This document shows positions 34,997 through 43,502 of a DNA stretch of 64,000 nucleotides, in pieces; position 1 is the first letter of the stretch, and every line of letters starts with the position of its first letter. The stretch spans positions 3,844,001 through 3,908,000 of the forward strand of contig CP014773.1 of NCBI GenBank assembly GCA_001596135.1, read 5' to 3'. Below the pieces are notes generated by a model. The model made no database searches. It was not told where the DNA came from and saw only the letters and a program-made list of their open reading frames with translations. The stretch is from Mucilaginibacter sp. PAMC 26640. GTDB lineage: Bacteria > Bacteroidota > Bacteroidia > Sphingobacteriales > Sphingobacteriaceae. The position numbers and the translations under genes were made by a program.

Positions 34997-36166
34997 ATGC
35001 TGAACAAGAAATTTTTCATGAAAAACACCTTTATTTTTTTTAGAATATTAGTTATTACTGTGCTGATTCCGTTTGGAGTTTACGCGCAGGACAATCGTTT
35101 GCCCGACTGGGCGTTTGGCGGTTTTGAACGACCAGTGGGTATCAATCCTATCATTTCTCCAGACAGTACTACCAGGTTCATGGATCCTATCTTACAAAAG
35201 CTGGTAGGGTGGGAGTCTAATGATACTTTTAATCCAGCTGCTGCACTTTTAAAAGGTAAAATCGTGGTGCTTTACCGTTCCGAAGATAAATCAGGTGTTG
35301 GCATAGGGTTCCGTACTTCCCGTTTGGGTTATGCCTCGAGCAGTGATGGCTTGCACTTTAAACGTTCAAAAACACCGGTATTTTATCCGGCGAATGATAA
35401 CCAAAAGAAATATGAGTGGCCGGGGGGCTGCGAGGATCCACGTGTTGCAGTTACCAAAAATGGTACCTATGTAGTGTTCTACACACAATGGAATCGTGAA
35501 ACGCCGAGGCTTGGTGTTGCTACTTCAAAAGATTTAAAACACTGGACCAAACATGGGCCTATATTTGAAGATGCCTACAATGGTAAATTTGTAAATATTG
35601 CCCATAAATCAGCGTCCATTCTCACTAAGATAGCAGGTGGCAAACAGGTAATTACTAAAATAAACGGTAAGTACTGGATGTACTGGGGGGAGCTCCATGT
35701 ATTCGGTGCGACCTCATCAAACCTGGTGGATTGGGCTCCTGTTGTAAACGAAGATGGCACGTTAAAGGAACTGATCTCTCCCCGAAAAGGTTACTTTGAC
35801 AGCGATCTGACCGAATGCGGTCCACCTGCATTACTTACAGATAAAGGAATAATCCTATTTTATAATGGTAAAAATAAATCGAATGAAGACAGGGATAAGC
35901 GCTTTACTGCGAATTCATACTGCGCTGGCCAGGCTCTATTTGATAAAAACGACCCATCTAAACCAATCACCCGTCTTGATGTGCCTTTTATGCGTCCGAT
36001 GGCATCCTTTGAAAAAAGTGGGCAATACCCGGCCGGAACGGTTTTTATAGAAGGTATGGTTTACTTTAAGAAAAAGTGGTTCTTATATTACGGCTGTGCA
36101 GATTCACGGGTTGGTGTAGCGATATACGACCCCAAACATCCGTCACCTCCAGACCCGATAAATTAA
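34997..36166 (+). CDS. GH130-family mannoside hydrolase or phosphorylase
   Basis: A five-bladed beta-propeller enzyme of about 380 residues. GH130 landmarks are GGCEDPRVAV, LGVATSKDLKHW, KYWMYWGELHVFGATS, DLTECGPPALLTDKGI and VFIEGMVYFKKKWFLYYG. The N-terminus is a signal peptide ending VYAQ; ATG 35018 gives the cleaner signal, ATG 34997 is the longer alternative, and a TTG two codons before that is less likely. An exported GH130 is more likely a mannosidase than a phosphorylase, since phosphorolysis normally takes place in the cytosol. It would act on beta-mannosides bound or imported by the adjacent SusCD. Confidence 0.85.
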   Translation: MLNKKFFMKNTFIFFRILVITVLIPFGVYAQDNRLPDWAFGGFERPVGINPIISPDSTTRFMDPILQKLVGWESNDTFNPAAALLKGKIVVLYRSEDKSGVGIGFRTSRLGYASSSDGLHFKRSKTPVFYPANDNQKKYEWPGGCEDPRVAVTKNGTYVVFYTQWNRETPRLGVATSKDLKHWTKHGPIFEDAYNGKFVNIAHKSASILTKIAGGKQVITKINGKYWMYWGELHVFGATSSNLVDWAPVVNEDGTLKELISPRKGYFDSDLTECGPPALLTDKGIILFYNGKNKSNEDRDKRFTANSYCAGQALFDKNDPSKPITRLDVPFMRPMASFEKSGQYPAGTVFIEGMVYFKKKWFLYYGCADSRVGVAIYDPKHPSPPDPIN

Positions 36167-36206
36167 TACTGCTTTAGCATGCGTTTACGCTCTTAATCAG
36201 CATTTA

Positions 36207-36240
36207 AAAGGCCCCGGCGCAAGTTGGGGCCTTTAATTTT
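36207..36240 (+). terminator. Rho-independent terminator of the susCD-GH130 operon
   Basis: AAAGGCCCC pairs with GGGGCCTTT around a ten-base loop, followed by AATTTT. It lies 41 bp after the GH130 stop. Confidence 0.8.
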
Positions 36241-36385
36241 AATAATTGCCGTAACCAAATACAATGAAATAATGTATAAACTGTTTTTCTCAAAAGTGAT
36301 AGTATTGTTGAAGAGCCAATTCCAAGCTGCGGAAAGTATTGCCATAAATCATGCATGGCCTAGCTAATGAATAACGTAAACGGCA

Positions 36386-36410
36386 TAAAAGAGGCATTAA
36401 AAAAGCCTCT
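36386..36410 (-). terminator. Terminator downstream of tRNA-Lys
   Basis: On the minus strand AGAGGC pairs with GCCTCT around a nine-base A/T loop and is followed by TTTT. It is about 28 bp past the 3' end of the tRNA. Confidence 0.55.
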
Positions 36411-36438
36411 CAACTTACGCTGAAAGGCTTCAAAAAGG

Positions 36439-36511
36439 TGACCTGGGAGAGGATCGAACTCTCGACCCACTGATTAAGAGTCAGTTGCTCTACCGGCTGA
36501 GCTACCAAGTC
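36439..36511 (-). tRNA. tRNA-Lys (anticodon CUU)
   Basis: On the minus strand the acceptor GACTTGG pairs with CCAGGTC (one G-U). The D arm is AGCTCAGCCGGTAGAGC. The anticodon stem ACTGA/TCAGT encloses CTCTTAA, giving anticodon CTT, and the T arm GAGAGTTCGATCCTCTC is complete. The discriminator is A; CCA is not encoded. Confidence 0.94.
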
Positions 36512-36610
36512 GTTCCATAAAACCGCAATGGCTTAAATGGGGTGCAAATATGCTGTTTTTTTCTCGTTAAACATATAGCAACAGCATTTTAAAAAGTATT
36601 TATTTTTTTA

Positions 36611-37219
36611 CTATTTAGCGTAAAAATGCCTGTAAAATTGGTGGGTAGATATGGCTAATAATGGCTTATCTCCATTGCTATCTCCGTAGGTGTATATTTC
36701 TTTGTAGGTATCTAGTTGTAGAAAATGTGCCATCACTCTTTTTACTTTTTCATCTCCATAACAATTAGGGCTTGCAAACTTTCCGGTTAGCAGGGCGTTT
36801 TCGATCTCCAGTTGGGTGCAGATCAATTCCAGCTGGTAATGATCTGCGAAATCCTTCAAAAGCAAATCGAAATTTGCGCTTACGACATAAACCTCATGTC
36901 CCTGATTTTTATGCCAATGGATTTTTTTTATAGCGCTCTGCCGTATTAGCGATGGTAGTATTTTATCCGAATAAAGTTTAGCCCAGGCTGCAAAATTATT
37001 TACCGGTTCACCATTGAACAGCTTATTAAATATCTTTTCTTTTGCAGTATCGTTTCTAATGAGCTTTAAGTAATACAACACCAAAGTTGGTAAACAACTT
37101 ATAAACTTTAAAATGGACAGTCCATTTTTAAGGCGATACAGTAAAAAATTACCGAAAATATCCTTTGTGGTTATCGTTCCGTCAAAGTCAAAAAAGGCAA
37201 TAGTTTTATTCCCTTTCAT
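36611..37219 (-). CDS. HAD-superfamily phosphatase (HAD-IB, SerB-like)
   Basis: A 202-residue protein. The nucleophile motif FFDFDGTIT is at residues 9-17, VYVVSANFD supplies the motif II Ser, and YTYGDSNGDKPLL gives motif IV. HAD-IB domains of this type occur fused to, or next to, UbiA enzymes resembling decaprenyl-phosphate phosphoribosyltransferase. A fitting role is removal of the 5-phosphate from polyprenyl-phospho-5-phosphoribose. It overlaps the upstream GT-C gene by 14 bp and is last in the three-gene operon. Confidence 0.82.
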   Translation of the reverse strand: MKGNKTIAFFDFDGTITTKDIFGNFLLYRLKNGLSILKFISCLPTLVLYYLKLIRNDTAKEKIFNKLFNGEPVNNFAAWAKLYSDKILPSLIRQSAIKKIHWHKNQGHEVYVVSANFDLLLKDFADHYQLELICTQLEIENALLTGKFASPNCYGDEKVKRVMAHFLQLDTYKEIYTYGDSNGDKPLLAISTHQFYRHFYAK

Positions 37220-38684
37220 AAACTGCTGTTTGATGGCCGGGATAAGTGTTACCCAGAGTTAAATGCCAAACCTTTACATTATCAGTATTAAAACCATTTT
37301 TCACCAATTTAAATCGTGGGTAAACTTTAGGTTTTAGCAGCCCGCTGTTACTCTGTTGAATCAACATGAATTTTACTGATACATTATTCAATATATAATT
37401 CATGTCTCCCGTTCTATATAATATAACCTTTTCGTAATTGCCTAATGCGTAAGGCCATAGGCCGTTAGAGACAACAACTTTTTCATTTGGTTTTGTTTGC
37501 TTAATAATGTTTGAAAGCTGCGTTCTAAAATCTCCGGGTGCTACCAACTGCTCTTTTGTTATAAAGAAAACAACCGTTTTACGGATAAACCCTGTAGTAT
37601 TAACAAAAAGTATTAGTGCAATAACCAGGTTTAAATTTTTTAACAAAGATATGCTTCGATAATTACGTGCAAAAATTACTGCTATAAGAAAGATGGCCAG
37701 TGGCGACAATACATAAAGATTGTAAGCCATATTCAAATCTTTATAAAAGGCAAAATACAACACCGTTCCGATTAGGAGGGTCGAAAAAATAAAGGTTAAA
37801 GTTAATTTGCGGTTTATGAGATATACATAAATGTATACGCAAACGATTACGAACGGAACAATTCCCAGGGGTGTGGCTGGGGCTGTGATATACTTCGCTA
37901 TAAACGTTTGTAACATATCGCTTCCATTTCGGTTAAAAATGACATTGGCAGAGTGGATTCGCATACCATTTATAAGTTCTGCAAGTGGATAGGGGTAAAC
38001 CAAAATAAATATGCCAATTACGCTGATAACGCCAAAGCAGGTACTTGCAATAGGTTTTAATGTGAAGTTGTTTGAATAGCTTAACAATGCTGCAGCAATA
38101 AATACAAGATAAAAGCCGGATATAGGAGAAGTAATAAAAGCCAGTCCCACTAATAACCCGTTTAGGGTATATTTTAGCGTACTAGGCCAACCTATATTAT
38201 TTAATATAAAACAGGATATGAGCAACCTGCTTAAAATTTCTGGCCTACCGGTACTGATTCCCTGGAAAGCAAATGAGGCGGTAGCAAGTAACCCGAAATA
38301 AATGTAAGCGGATTTTCCTGCAAGGAACCCCGTCTTTTTTAAGTATAAATAAATAGATAGGAAGGTAATAATTATAGTTAGATCATCGATAATTGTTAGA
38401 CTGATAAACAGGTTATTTATGTCCGTTGGTAATAGGCGATTGATAAACCCTACTACATAAGGGAACAACGGCGGATAAAATAAAAACCGGTGACTAACCT
38501 GGTCTATACCTGCATCATAAAACGGGTTGACGAGGTGATTGCCATGATTGATAAAATAGCTAACTGGCAAAAAACAGCCAGAATCGACCACGAATAACGG
38601 ATATCCACTGAACGCAAATAGAAATGTTGCAATTGCGCATACTGTAATCACCAATAAAACAGGTATTGTCAAGGATAACCGCAT
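37206..38684 (-). CDS. Polytopic membrane protein, probable GT-C glycosyltransferase
   Basis: The 492-residue protein has about ten to twelve membrane helices and a first extracytoplasmic loop that starts FVVDSGCFLPVSY, where GT-C enzymes place their catalytic Asp. A soluble C-terminal part follows (about 390-492). It lies between the UbiA-type prenyltransferase and the HAD phosphatase in one operon, so it probably uses the polyprenyl-phosphate sugar made by its neighbours as donor. Acceptor unknown. No named family is certain; it resembles GT39/ArnT-type and mycobacterial arabinofuranosyltransferase-like proteins only in topology. Confidence 0.6.
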   Translation of the reverse strand: MRLSLTIPVLLVITVCAIATFLFAFSGYPLFVVDSGCFLPVSYFINHGNHLVNPFYDAGIDQVSHRFLFYPPLFPYVVGFINRLLPTDINNLFISLTIIDDLTIIITFLSIYLYLKKTGFLAGKSAYIYFGLLATASFAFQGISTGRPEILSRLLISCFILNNIGWPSTLKYTLNGLLVGLAFITSPISGFYLVFIAAALLSYSNNFTLKPIASTCFGVISVIGIFILVYPYPLAELINGMRIHSANVIFNRNGSDMLQTFIAKYITAPATPLGIVPFVIVCVYIYVYLINRKLTLTFIFSTLLIGTVLYFAFYKDLNMAYNLYVLSPLAIFLIAVIFARNYRSISLLKNLNLVIALILFVNTTGFIRKTVVFFITKEQLVAPGDFRTQLSNIIKQTKPNEKVVVSNGLWPYALGNYEKVILYRTGDMNYILNNVSVKFMLIQQSNSGLLKPKVYPRFKLVKNGFNTDNVKVWHLTLGNTYPGHQTAVYERE

Positions 38685-38696
38685 TGGCTGTGTAAA

Positions 38697-39569
38697 TTAT
38701 TTAAAGTAAATTAATATAGCAAATACTGACACCCAGCAGAAAATGCAAAATTGAATAAACTTATCGTTTAAAAGAACCTTAACCGGCGACCCTGTGGCTT
38801 TGCGTACAAAGGTAAGTTGCAGGTATCTCAATAAACCTAACAAAACAAAAAATGTGCTGCCATACGAGTTTGCGCCAAGCCTTGCTATGATATCTGGTTG
38901 TACAATATACATAATGTAACAAACCAGCAGTACGCCCGATAACATAGACACGGCAATTTGCAGGAAATCTAAATTATAGCCTGCCAGAGATTTGCGGCTT
39001 TGTGAGTTTGCATCAAGTTCAATAAGATAAATATCATCCATCCGTTTCGTGAGAGCCTGAAACATAGACAATAGGAAAACCATAATAATTAGCCAATGAC
39101 TAATTACAATGCCGGTTGCTACTCCTCCTGCAACAACCCTTAACACAAATCCAATGCTGATCACAGCGACATCAACTATAGCAATATTTTTCAATCCCAG
39201 GCAGTAACAAACATTCAATGCGCAATACAGTAATATTATTGCAGCTAATTTGACTGATACCAGTAAGGCAATTGCAAGGGATGCAACGGAAAGCATAGCC
39301 AATAAAAAATAACAAAACCTTATAGAAACTAAACCTGCGGGTATTGCCCTTAATTTTTTTACCGGGTGCAGTTTGTCATATGCTACATCTTGTATATCAT
39401 TTAAGATATATATAGCACTTGCTGCCAGGCAAAATGAAAAAAAAGTGATTGTTGTGACGGCTAATTGTTTTGTATTTAGAATTTGCCCGGAAAAGAATAT
39501 TGGAAGAAAAACGTAAACGTTTTTTAAATAGTGTGGTATACGCAGTATAGAGAAATATCCTGAAGACAT
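38697..39569 (-). CDS. UbiA-family prenyltransferase, decaprenyl-phosphate phosphoribosyltransferase-like
   Basis: A 290-residue protein with about eight or nine membrane helices. The first Asp-rich motif is NDIQDVAYDKLHPVKKLRAIPAG, the form found in DPPR synthases (UbiA of mycobacteria) rather than in quinone-pathway UbiA. The opening RIPHYLKNVYVFLP is also typical of the DPPR group. It would join phosphoribose from PRPP to a polyprenyl phosphate at the inner membrane. Followed by a GT-C protein and a HAD phosphatase, it suggests a furanose-transfer system; the family is clear, the product is inference. Confidence 0.82.
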   Translation of the reverse strand: MSSGYFSILRIPHYLKNVYVFLPIFFSGQILNTKQLAVTTITFFSFCLAASAIYILNDIQDVAYDKLHPVKKLRAIPAGLVSIRFCYFLLAMLSVASLAIALLVSVKLAAIILLYCALNVCYCLGLKNIAIVDVAVISIGFVLRVVAGGVATGIVISHWLIIMVFLLSMFQALTKRMDDIYLIELDANSQSRKSLAGYNLDFLQIAVSMLSGVLLVCYIMYIVQPDIIARLGANSYGSTFFVLLGLLRYLQLTFVRKATGSPVKVLLNDKFIQFCIFCWVSVFAILIYFK

Positions 39570-39657
39570 CTTGGCGATAGGTATAGGTTAAAGAAGGCTA
39601 CATTAATGAAAATTGTGATGCAATTCTGCACTAATGTAGCCTAAATTCCCCGTATAA

Positions 39658-41286
39658 CTATGCTAAGGCATACATTTCTTCCCGTTGTTTTTGCACTACA
39701 TCACTGTTGATGTACTCATCGTACGTCATCAGTTTATCTATAACACCACCCGGGGTGATCTCTATAATACGATTTGCAACCGTTTCTACCAGCTCATGAT
39801 CCCTGGATGTGAAAAGGATAGTTCCACGGAAGTCGTTTAAGCCATTATTAAGCGCCGTAATCGATTCCAGGTCAAGGTGATTGGTTGGTTCATCAAACAT
39901 CAGCAGGTTGGCTTGCTGCAGCATCATTCGGCTAAACATACAGCGCATTTTTTCACCGCCAGACAGTACATTGCTCTTCTTCAAAACCTCTTCACCGCTA
40001 AATAGCATCCGCCCCAAAAAGCCACGGATAAACTGATCGTCCTTTTCGCCTGGTGAATATTCGCGCAGCCAATCGATCAGGTTAAGATCCTTGCCCTTAA
40101 AATAGTCAGAATTGTCAATAGGAATATCAGCTGCATTGATTGTAACGCCCCATTTAAAGCTACCCTTATAATCCTCATCGCGCCCTGCTAAAACATCGTA
40201 CAATGCAGATGTAGCTAAGCTATTGTTAGAAATTATAGCAATCTTATCGCCTTTGTTAACTAAGAAATTAATGTTTGAAAATAGCAGATCGCCATTGAGA
40301 CTTTTGCTCAGCTTCTCTACCTGCAGAATTTGATCGCCAGCCTCACGCCCCTGGTTATTAAATATAATCCCGGGATATTTACGGTTAGATGGCTGGATCT
40401 CATCCAGGTTGATCTTATCCAGCGCCTTCTTACGGCTGGTAGCCTGTTTAGATTTGGAAGCATTTGCACTAAACCGTCGGATAAATTCCTGTAGCTCTTT
40501 TACACGGTCTTCCGTCTTTTTATTTTGATCGCTGCGTTGTTTTAAAGCTAACTGGCTCGATTCATACCAGAAAGTATAATTACCGGTATAAATGGTCATT
40601 TTAGAGAAGTCGATATCCACCACATGGGTGCAAACGGTATCCAGGAAGTGCCTGTCGTGTGATACAACTAATACGATAGCTTCGTATGATGCCAGAAAAT
40701 CCTCCAGCCAGGTAACGGTGTGGATATCCAAATCGTTGGTAGGCTCATCCAACAGCAGGATATCAGGTTTACCAAATAACGCCTGTGCTAATAACACCCG
40801 CACTTTTTGTGTGTTATCCAAATCCTTTACCAAGCTGTAATGAAATTCTTCTTTAATGCCAAGGTTGCTGAGCAGGGTAGCAGCGTTGCTTTCCGCGTTC
40901 CAGCCATCCATCTCAGCAAAAAGATTTTCCAACTCCCCGGCACGTTCGCCGTCGGCATCAGTAAAATCTTCCTTCAGATAAATGGCATCTTTCTCCTTCA
41001 TCACCGCATACATTTCTTTATGGCCCATCATTACGGTTTCCAGCACGGTGTACTCATCAAATGCATAGTGATTTTGACTCAATACAGCCATTCGCTCCCC
41101 GGGCGTGAAGCTTACTGATCCGCTGGAAGGGTCAATTTCTTTTGATAGAATCTTTAAAAATGTTGATTTACCTGCGCCGTTTGCGCCGATGATACCATAA
41201 CAATTGCCTTGTGTGAATTTAAGATTTACATCTTCAAAGAGGGTGCGCTTGCCGTAACGCAAAGAAAGATTAGATACCGTTATCAT
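39658..41286 (-). CDS. ABC-F-family ATPase (YbiT-like)
   Basis: A soluble 542-residue protein with two ABC cassettes and no membrane domain. The Walker A of the first domain is GANGAGKST; both domains have DEPTN (LLLDEPTNDLD and LMFDEPTNHLD). The second keeps a good LSGGEK signature, while the first has VKDLDNTQKVR, the degenerate form I associate with YbiT. The linker between the domains (about 240-300) is long, basic and helical. ABC-F proteins bind the ribosomal E site and relieve stalled translation; this one is probably a housekeeping member rather than an antibiotic-resistance type. Confidence 0.9.
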   Translation of the reverse strand: MITVSNLSLRYGKRTLFEDVNLKFTQGNCYGIIGANGAGKSTFLKILSKEIDPSSGSVSFTPGERMAVLSQNHYAFDEYTVLETVMMGHKEMYAVMKEKDAIYLKEDFTDADGERAGELENLFAEMDGWNAESNAATLLSNLGIKEEFHYSLVKDLDNTQKVRVLLAQALFGKPDILLLDEPTNDLDIHTVTWLEDFLASYEAIVLVVSHDRHFLDTVCTHVVDIDFSKMTIYTGNYTFWYESSQLALKQRSDQNKKTEDRVKELQEFIRRFSANASKSKQATSRKKALDKINLDEIQPSNRKYPGIIFNNQGREAGDQILQVEKLSKSLNGDLLFSNINFLVNKGDKIAIISNNSLATSALYDVLAGRDEDYKGSFKWGVTINAADIPIDNSDYFKGKDLNLIDWLREYSPGEKDDQFIRGFLGRMLFSGEEVLKKSNVLSGGEKMRCMFSRMMLQQANLLMFDEPTNHLDLESITALNNGLNDFRGTILFTSRDHELVETVANRIIEITPGGVIDKLMTYDEYINSDVVQKQREEMYALA

Positions 41287-41829
41287 TACACTTAAAATTT
41301 ATGCAAAAATACGGTTAAATACTTAATTTATTAGCATCAATATGCCCCTTACCTAACCAGCATGTTTACATGTGGGGAATATTTTGGGCACTACTTATGA
41401 TTTCGATAAAAATTTGGGCATTTACTTAATTTATTAACAGTAACGTAATAGGAAAATTACTGACCGAATAAGCTTTAAGCAGCGTGCCCACAATTTTGTA
41501 AAATGCAACATTCAACTGTAGATAATATTTCCCAATTTAACACTAAACCTATTGTGTACACGTTTAAATAAGCTAGTTTTATAGCGGAGTTTGCTAATTA
41601 CAGATCGGCATGATTATCCTGATATTCATTTATAAATAAATGTGGTATTTGGAATAATATTTGACCTGTTTATGCTAGAGAGAATTGAAGTAACTATTTA
41701 TTAACCGGAGTTATGGGATCTGTAATCATCTGTTTGGTTGTCATCAACGTTATGATGGCCATACGTAAAAGTCACGAACGAAAAGTATATTGAGAAAATA
41801 CACTTTGCTCCCCCAAGCTAACCCAAAGA
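41287..41829. other. Intergenic region upstream of the ABC-F gene
   Basis: This 543-bp AT-rich stretch has no gene of normal size. It may contain the minus-strand promoter of the ABC-F gene. The only coding candidate is a 26-codon frame at 41713-41793. I see no strong hairpins or repeats in it. Confidence 0.4.
41713..41793 (+). CDS. Possible small membrane peptide (26 residues)
   Basis: ATG 41713 opens a 26-residue frame with a hydrophobic N-terminal two thirds (SVIICLVVINVMMA) and a basic tail (RKSHERK), the layout of small single-pass membrane peptides. CGGAG lies just 2 bp before the ATG, too close to be a good ribosome-binding site, but such sites matter little in Bacteroidota. It could equally be chance. 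Confidence 0.22.
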   Translation: MGSVIICLVVINVMMAIRKSHERKVY

Positions 41830-42225
41830 TTAACTGAAAATCTCAGCTAATCTTTGGGTTTCGTTTTCTGTAAGTTTTTGCAGCGGGCCTGATGCCATCA
41901 TTTTCATCAACATATTCAGATCCGCATTTATGGTGAAAATGGCTTGCGTATTCCCTCCGGCCTCGGCAAGCTCCCACTTTAGTTCCATACTAAAAGGAGG
42001 CTTTTCTGCCGGTACAATTCTTATCTCCCGGTCGGTTATCCGATGATCTATTTTTAAGCTCAGCTTTGTGATGTTCTCAATGTTAAAACTTGCTACATCT
42101 GCGGTTGAGATCCAGTCGGTAACGTTATCTGGCATTAATTGCCCGTGGTTATTCATATCCGCCAAAAATTTGTAAACTATCGGGGCGGGCTTATTTACGA
42201 TTACTTTGCTCTCAAATACACTCAT
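41830..42225 (-). CDS. SRPBCC/START-like domain protein
   Basis: A protein of about 131 residues with the polyketide-cyclase/START fold pattern. The N-terminal strand FESKVIVNKPAPIVYKFLADMNNHGQLMP leads into the helix that shapes the hydrophobic pocket, and the C-terminal long helix (LNMLMKMMASGPLQKLTENETQRLAEIF) closes it. I start it at ATG 42225, in front of the first strand, because the open frame upstream lies inside the pyrE end and has no family resemblance. It lies 4 bp after pyrE, so both are probably cotranscribed. The ligand is unknown. Confidence 0.75.
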   Translation of the reverse strand: MSVFESKVIVNKPAPIVYKFLADMNNHGQLMPDNVTDWISTADVASFNIENITKLSLKIDHRITDREIRIVPAEKPPFSMELKWELAEAGGNTQAIFTINADLNMLMKMMASGPLQKLTENETQRLAEIFS

Positions 42226-42229
42226 GATC

Positions 42230-42871
42230 TTATTGTCCCCAGGTTGATGGTTTTTCGCGCCATTGTTTAAGCACCTCAATGTCGCCGGCAGAGATATATT
42301 GTTTCTCTTCTGCGTACTTTAACAAAGCCGTGTAATTGGATAGGGTGACATAGGGGCATTTAGCGTTTTTGAAATTTTCTTCCGCCAAATCGAAACCATA
42401 GCTGAATATAGCTGCTAAACCGGCCACATTGTAACCAGCATCCCGAAGCGCTGCAACTGCCTGCAAACTACTTTTACCGGTAGATATCAGATCTTCAATC
42501 ACAACCACCCTTTTGTCGGTAGAAATTTCACCTTCTATCAGGCTGCCTGTTCCGTGTTCTTTAGCTTTGGCACGAACATAAATAAAAGGCAGGCCCAATT
42601 CCTGAGCTACCAGTACTCCTTGAGGTATTCCGGCGGTAGCCACACCTGCTATGCAACCAACTGCGCCAAATTTTTCCTGAATTACAGAAGATAGCTGCTG
42701 CCTGATATAGGTGCGGATAGTGGGGAACGACAGGGTAATTCGGTTATCGCAATAAATCGGCGATTTCCAACCCGAGGCCCAGGTAAAAGGATTATTAGGT
42801 TGTAATTTAATTGCTTTAATTTGCAGCAGGAACTCGGCAACCTGCTGTTCAGTCTCACTATTGGTAAACAT
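42230..42871 (-). CDS. pyrE: Orotate phosphoribosyltransferase
   Basis: The 213-residue enzyme joins orotate and PRPP to give OMP in pyrimidine synthesis. The PRPP loop VVVIEDLISTGKS is intact. FTWASGWKSPIYCDNR near residue 30 is the orotate-side signature, and YVRAKAKEHGTG supplies the catalytic Lys-rich flexible loop. Full length. Its ATG occupies 42869-42871 and overlaps the oppositely directed Nudix start codon, so any promoter must lie within the neighbour's coding sequence. Confidence 0.96.
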   Translation of the reverse strand: MFTNSETEQQVAEFLLQIKAIKLQPNNPFTWASGWKSPIYCDNRITLSFPTIRTYIRQQLSSVIQEKFGAVGCIAGVATAGIPQGVLVAQELGLPFIYVRAKAKEHGTGSLIEGEISTDKRVVVIEDLISTGKSSLQAVAALRDAGYNVAGLAAIFSYGFDLAEENFKNAKCPYVTLSNYTALLKYAEEKQYISAGDIEVLKQWREKPSTWGQ

Positions 42872-43502
42872 GGCTCAAAAATACAGAATTTATATTAACG
42901 AAAAAGTGATTTTACTTACGGCTGAAATGCCGGAGCAATCAGAAAAATTTCAACGGATTGATGATGAGGATTTTGATCTCGAAATAATTTATCAATGGGT
43001 AGCTAATCAGGAAGGTAAACTGTTCTACGTAGTTTCTGCGGATCCGAAGGCATTTCTTAAAATGATCACAAAGACGGTTAAGTTAGTCGAGGCAGCTGGC
43101 GGGTTGGTACGCAACGAGGATGGTAACCATTTGTTCATCTACCGCAACGAAAAGTGGGATTTGCCCAAAGGTAAGATTGAAAAGGGGGAGAAAACCAAAG
43201 TAGCGGCTGTACGTGAAGTTGAAGAGGAATGCGGAATTAAGGTATACAAACTCGAAGATAAGATCTGTAAAACCTACCACATGTATGTTTGGAAGGGTAA
43301 TACCGTTTTAAAGAAAACACACTGGTATGCAATGAAGCATAAAGGCAAAGCTAAATTAGTACCGCAATTGGAAGAGGGCATCACAGCTGTGCGGTTTTTT
43401 GACCGTGAACAGATTGCGGCTATCATCGCCAATACGTTTCCTTCTATTATTGATGTGTTGCACAAATCAGACCTGATTACAGATAAAGTAGTGCCTCTTT
43501 AG
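42870..43502 (+). CDS. Nudix hydrolase
   Basis: A 210-residue protein. The N-terminal 75 residues form a small alpha/beta extension, and the Nudix domain follows with a perfect box (GKIEKGE, seven residues, then REVEEECGI). ATG 42870 directly precedes the first strand; a TTG three codons earlier is unlikely. The pairing with pyrE and coaD is common in Bacteroidota as far as I recall. The substrate, some nucleoside diphosphate-linked compound, cannot be told. Its last 26 bases overlap the end of coaD on the other strand. Confidence 0.88.
   Translation: MAQKYRIYINEKVILLTAEMPEQSEKFQRIDDEDFDLEIIYQWVANQEGKLFYVVSADPKAFLKMITKTVKLVEAAGGLVRNEDGNHLFIYRNEKWDLPKGKIEKGEKTKVAAVREVEEECGIKVYKLEDKICKTYHMYVWKGNTVLKKTHWYAMKHKGKAKLVPQLEEGITAVRFFDREQIAAIIANTFPSIIDVLHKSDLITDKVVPL

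Noticed and set aside
36545..36552. CATATTTG (minus strand) as a -7 box for tRNA-Lys
   Set aside because: One mismatch from TAnnTTTG, no matching -33 box and a rather long distance to the tRNA; not firm enough to list.
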